Shown here one piece after another: positions 62,663 to 64,000 of a DNA stretch of 64,000 nucleotides (its first letter is position 1; every line of letters starts with the position of its first letter). The notes beneath the pieces were generated by a model, which was given only the letters and a program-made list of their open reading frames with translations, was not told the DNA's origin and searched no databases. The stretch comes from Symbiodinium natans. Its lineage: Eukaryota > Sar > Dinophyceae > Suessiales > Symbiodiniaceae. The translations under genes and the position numbers were made by a program. The stretch lies in the NCBI GenBank assembly GCA_905221605.1, contig CAJNDS010002541.1, positions 1-64,000 on the forward strand, in the 5' to 3' direction.

Positions 62663-63300
62663 ATGATGATTCGGCACCTTGGCTCGTCAAGCAGCGCTCA
62701 ATTGACTGATGTTCTGTTAGGTGACAGTCCGTGCGATGCCTACCTGAGGCGTACGCCATGGGGCCACCCGGGCGACTACCACCACTTCGGTGGTTCTGCC
62801 CGATCAAAGCTGCGGAGGCCAAGTGCACTGGAGCGCTTGGTCCAAGGATAACGTTCCGATGTCTCAGGTACACGACAACATCCAGCTCACGCCGAAAGTG
62901 GAGCAGGAGGATGAGTATGAGTCGTGTGGATCTAAGCTTCGAAGCTCTTTGGTTGACCCATCTCCCAAGCCCTCAGCCCGGCAAAACTACTCATGCATCA
63001 GCAGAGTAAGGAGCTCCTCCGTGCCGGCCCCATGCTTTTGACGCTTCGGAGTAGCAGTGGATGCTCAAAGATTCAAAGACTTGGCGTGCGTTTCCAGTTC
63101 AGGCTGCGAGCAGCGAATCCGTCCCACCAACCAGCCCTCTTGTGGGAACCCCAGTTGCGGCACTTTGGTCATTGCCTTCCAAGTCGATTGCGACCACAGC
63201 CGATGACCCTGTTTACGCGTTCGTCAGGCTCCAATCCCTGACCCAATCCGTGACCGGGTGCTTTTCGCAAAACAGCAGGCGCGGACAGGAGATGTTGTGA
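62663..63300 (+). CDS. Exons of an unknown Ser/Pro-rich protein
   Basis: About 62700-62800 reads GDSPCDAYLRRTPWGHPGDY then HHFGG. From about 62838, in another frame, comes WSKDNVPMSQVHDNIQLTPK with an acidic and Ser-rich continuation to about 63000. About 63094-63240, after tttccag, reads VQAASSESVPPTSPLVGTPV and on to ATTADDPVYAFVR. The style (Ser/Pro linkers around short acidic motifs) suggests a disordered regulatory protein. Joins are not established. Confidence 0.45.
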
Positions 63301-63394
63301 TCACTCGAAACCCCGCGCACAAAGTAACGGCCCGTGGACAGCATAGCAGGAAACAAAACGCAACTTTCAAATTTCACGCCCCGAACTATGCCAG

Positions 63395-64000
63395 GTCATG
63401 TCCCCGAATGTAATCCGCAATCAGTACTGCCAAGTGGGCCAAAGCCGCAGCCCTGCCGCCTCAACTCTGCAGAAAATCCCGCGGGGGAGTTTGTGCGGGC
63501 ATATGCGGACTTGTGCGGAAGTGTTTCTGCCGCTGCTGCCACTGACGATGCCTTCGACAGCATGGTGTTTGAGCCATTCCAAGGTACTCGTAAGATCACT
63601 CGTGGTTCCGATGTGAAAACCTGAGAGAAGACAAGGCAGTTACGCGCGCTGCGTTGGTTAATATGTGAATCCCGATGTCGAGACCCCAGCGCGAAACCAG
63701 CATGCAAAGACTTCAGCAGAGCAGATGGGAGTACATGCATTTCAGTTTGATCCCTGTTTGATGTCATGCTGTGGAACTCTCTCACTCGTCCGATGTAGCA
63801 GCGTTCTCTGGCAGCTCCTGCTGAATCTCAACGCTTGTGCAGGAGGTGCGAGCGGTGCTGTTCAACCCGTTCCGCCAGGAGGAGGGTGAGCCTGCAGGCC
63901 GGCGCAAAGCAGTTGGGTGAGTGTTTCCTGTTGCGCCAGGTGTGGCCTGTGTTTGTGGGCAACATCGCGCGCGTGCGAGCCTCTGGTGAGAAGGAGCGCA
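63395..64000 (+). CDS. Three exons of a gene running off the window
   Basis: Exon 63395-63583 follows atgccag and ends CCAAG|gtactc. It encodes HVPECNPQSVLPSGPKPQPC and later EFVRAYADLCGSVSAAAATD, ending FEPFQ. Exon 63843 to about 63912 follows cttgtgcag and encodes EVRAVLFNPFRQEEGEPAGR. Exon 63940-64000 follows gcgccag and encodes VWPVFVGNIARVRASGEKER to the window edge. Acceptors are clean and composition is good. No family recognised. Confidence 0.5.

Overview
The window looks like nuclear DNA of a dinoflagellate, most likely a symbiodiniacean-type genome. This is inferred from several features together. Coding sequence is split into small exons with very short introns, many with GC-AG or ambiguous (A)G|G boundaries. 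Degenerate interstitial TTTAGGG/CCCTAAA arrays are common. A long Ty1/copia polyprotein and a gag-like protein with two CCCH zinc fingers are present, and so is a truncated match to the dinoflagellate spliced-leader 3' end. Nothing resembles bacterial operon structure.

Layout. 1-2 kb: 3' part of a multi-exon gene of unknown function with a Lys-rich tail. 2.6-5.7 kb: exons of one or more very basic, low-complexity proteins, ending in a PKAKA-repeat protein with a CxxC-x6-CxxC motif. 6.3-6.5 kb: 18-bp minisatellite. 6.9-10 kb: small genes and a direct segmental duplication whose two copies each carry a TTTAGGG tract. 10.9-11.9 kb: a tandemly triplicated acidic/Ser-rich coding module whose indels stay in frame. 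12.6-13.6 kb: a proline-rich multi-exon gene. 14.2-15.8 kb: AT-rich repeats and telomere-like arrays that switch strand. 15.8-18.1 kb (minus): a 762-aa gag-like ORF with two CCCH fingers, abutting the telomere-like DNA.

19.1-30.2 kb is a mosaic repeat domain. It holds an apparently intact 9.9-kb LTR retrotransposon (20187-30090): near-identical 374-378 bp LTRs, a 7-bp target duplication, a tRNA-like primer site and one uninterrupted 2665-aa gag-protease-integrase-RT-RNase H ORF. That ORF carries about 675 additional residues after RNase H, which I cannot assign to a known family. This is the most interesting object in the window.

30.3-30.8 kb: an inverted ~38-bp repeat cluster. 31.2-34.2 kb: a ~3-kb element bounded by ~150-bp diverged terminal inverted repeats, with internal duplications and no long ORF, probably a non-autonomous DNA transposon. 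34.8-36.0 kb: exons of a protein kinase (HRD, DFG-type and activation-segment signatures). 38.4 and 42.0-42.9 kb: isolated exons of unknown genes.

44.35-48.4 and 52.46-56.26 kb: two copies of a ~3.6-kb segmental duplication, each built from ~850-bp tandem units. Between them lie cyclophilin exons (49.6-49.96 kb), small coding exons and a degenerate relic of the 18S rRNA 3' end (50.85 kb). 57.1-58.2 kb: a 64-bp satellite with a 257-bp four-monomer higher-order repeat. 59.9-61.1 kb: alternating pyrimidine- and purine-rich blocks. 61.7-64.0 kb: exons of further genes, the last running off the end.

Exon chains were joined by eye from frame, phase and AG acceptors. Individual exons are firmer than whole gene models.
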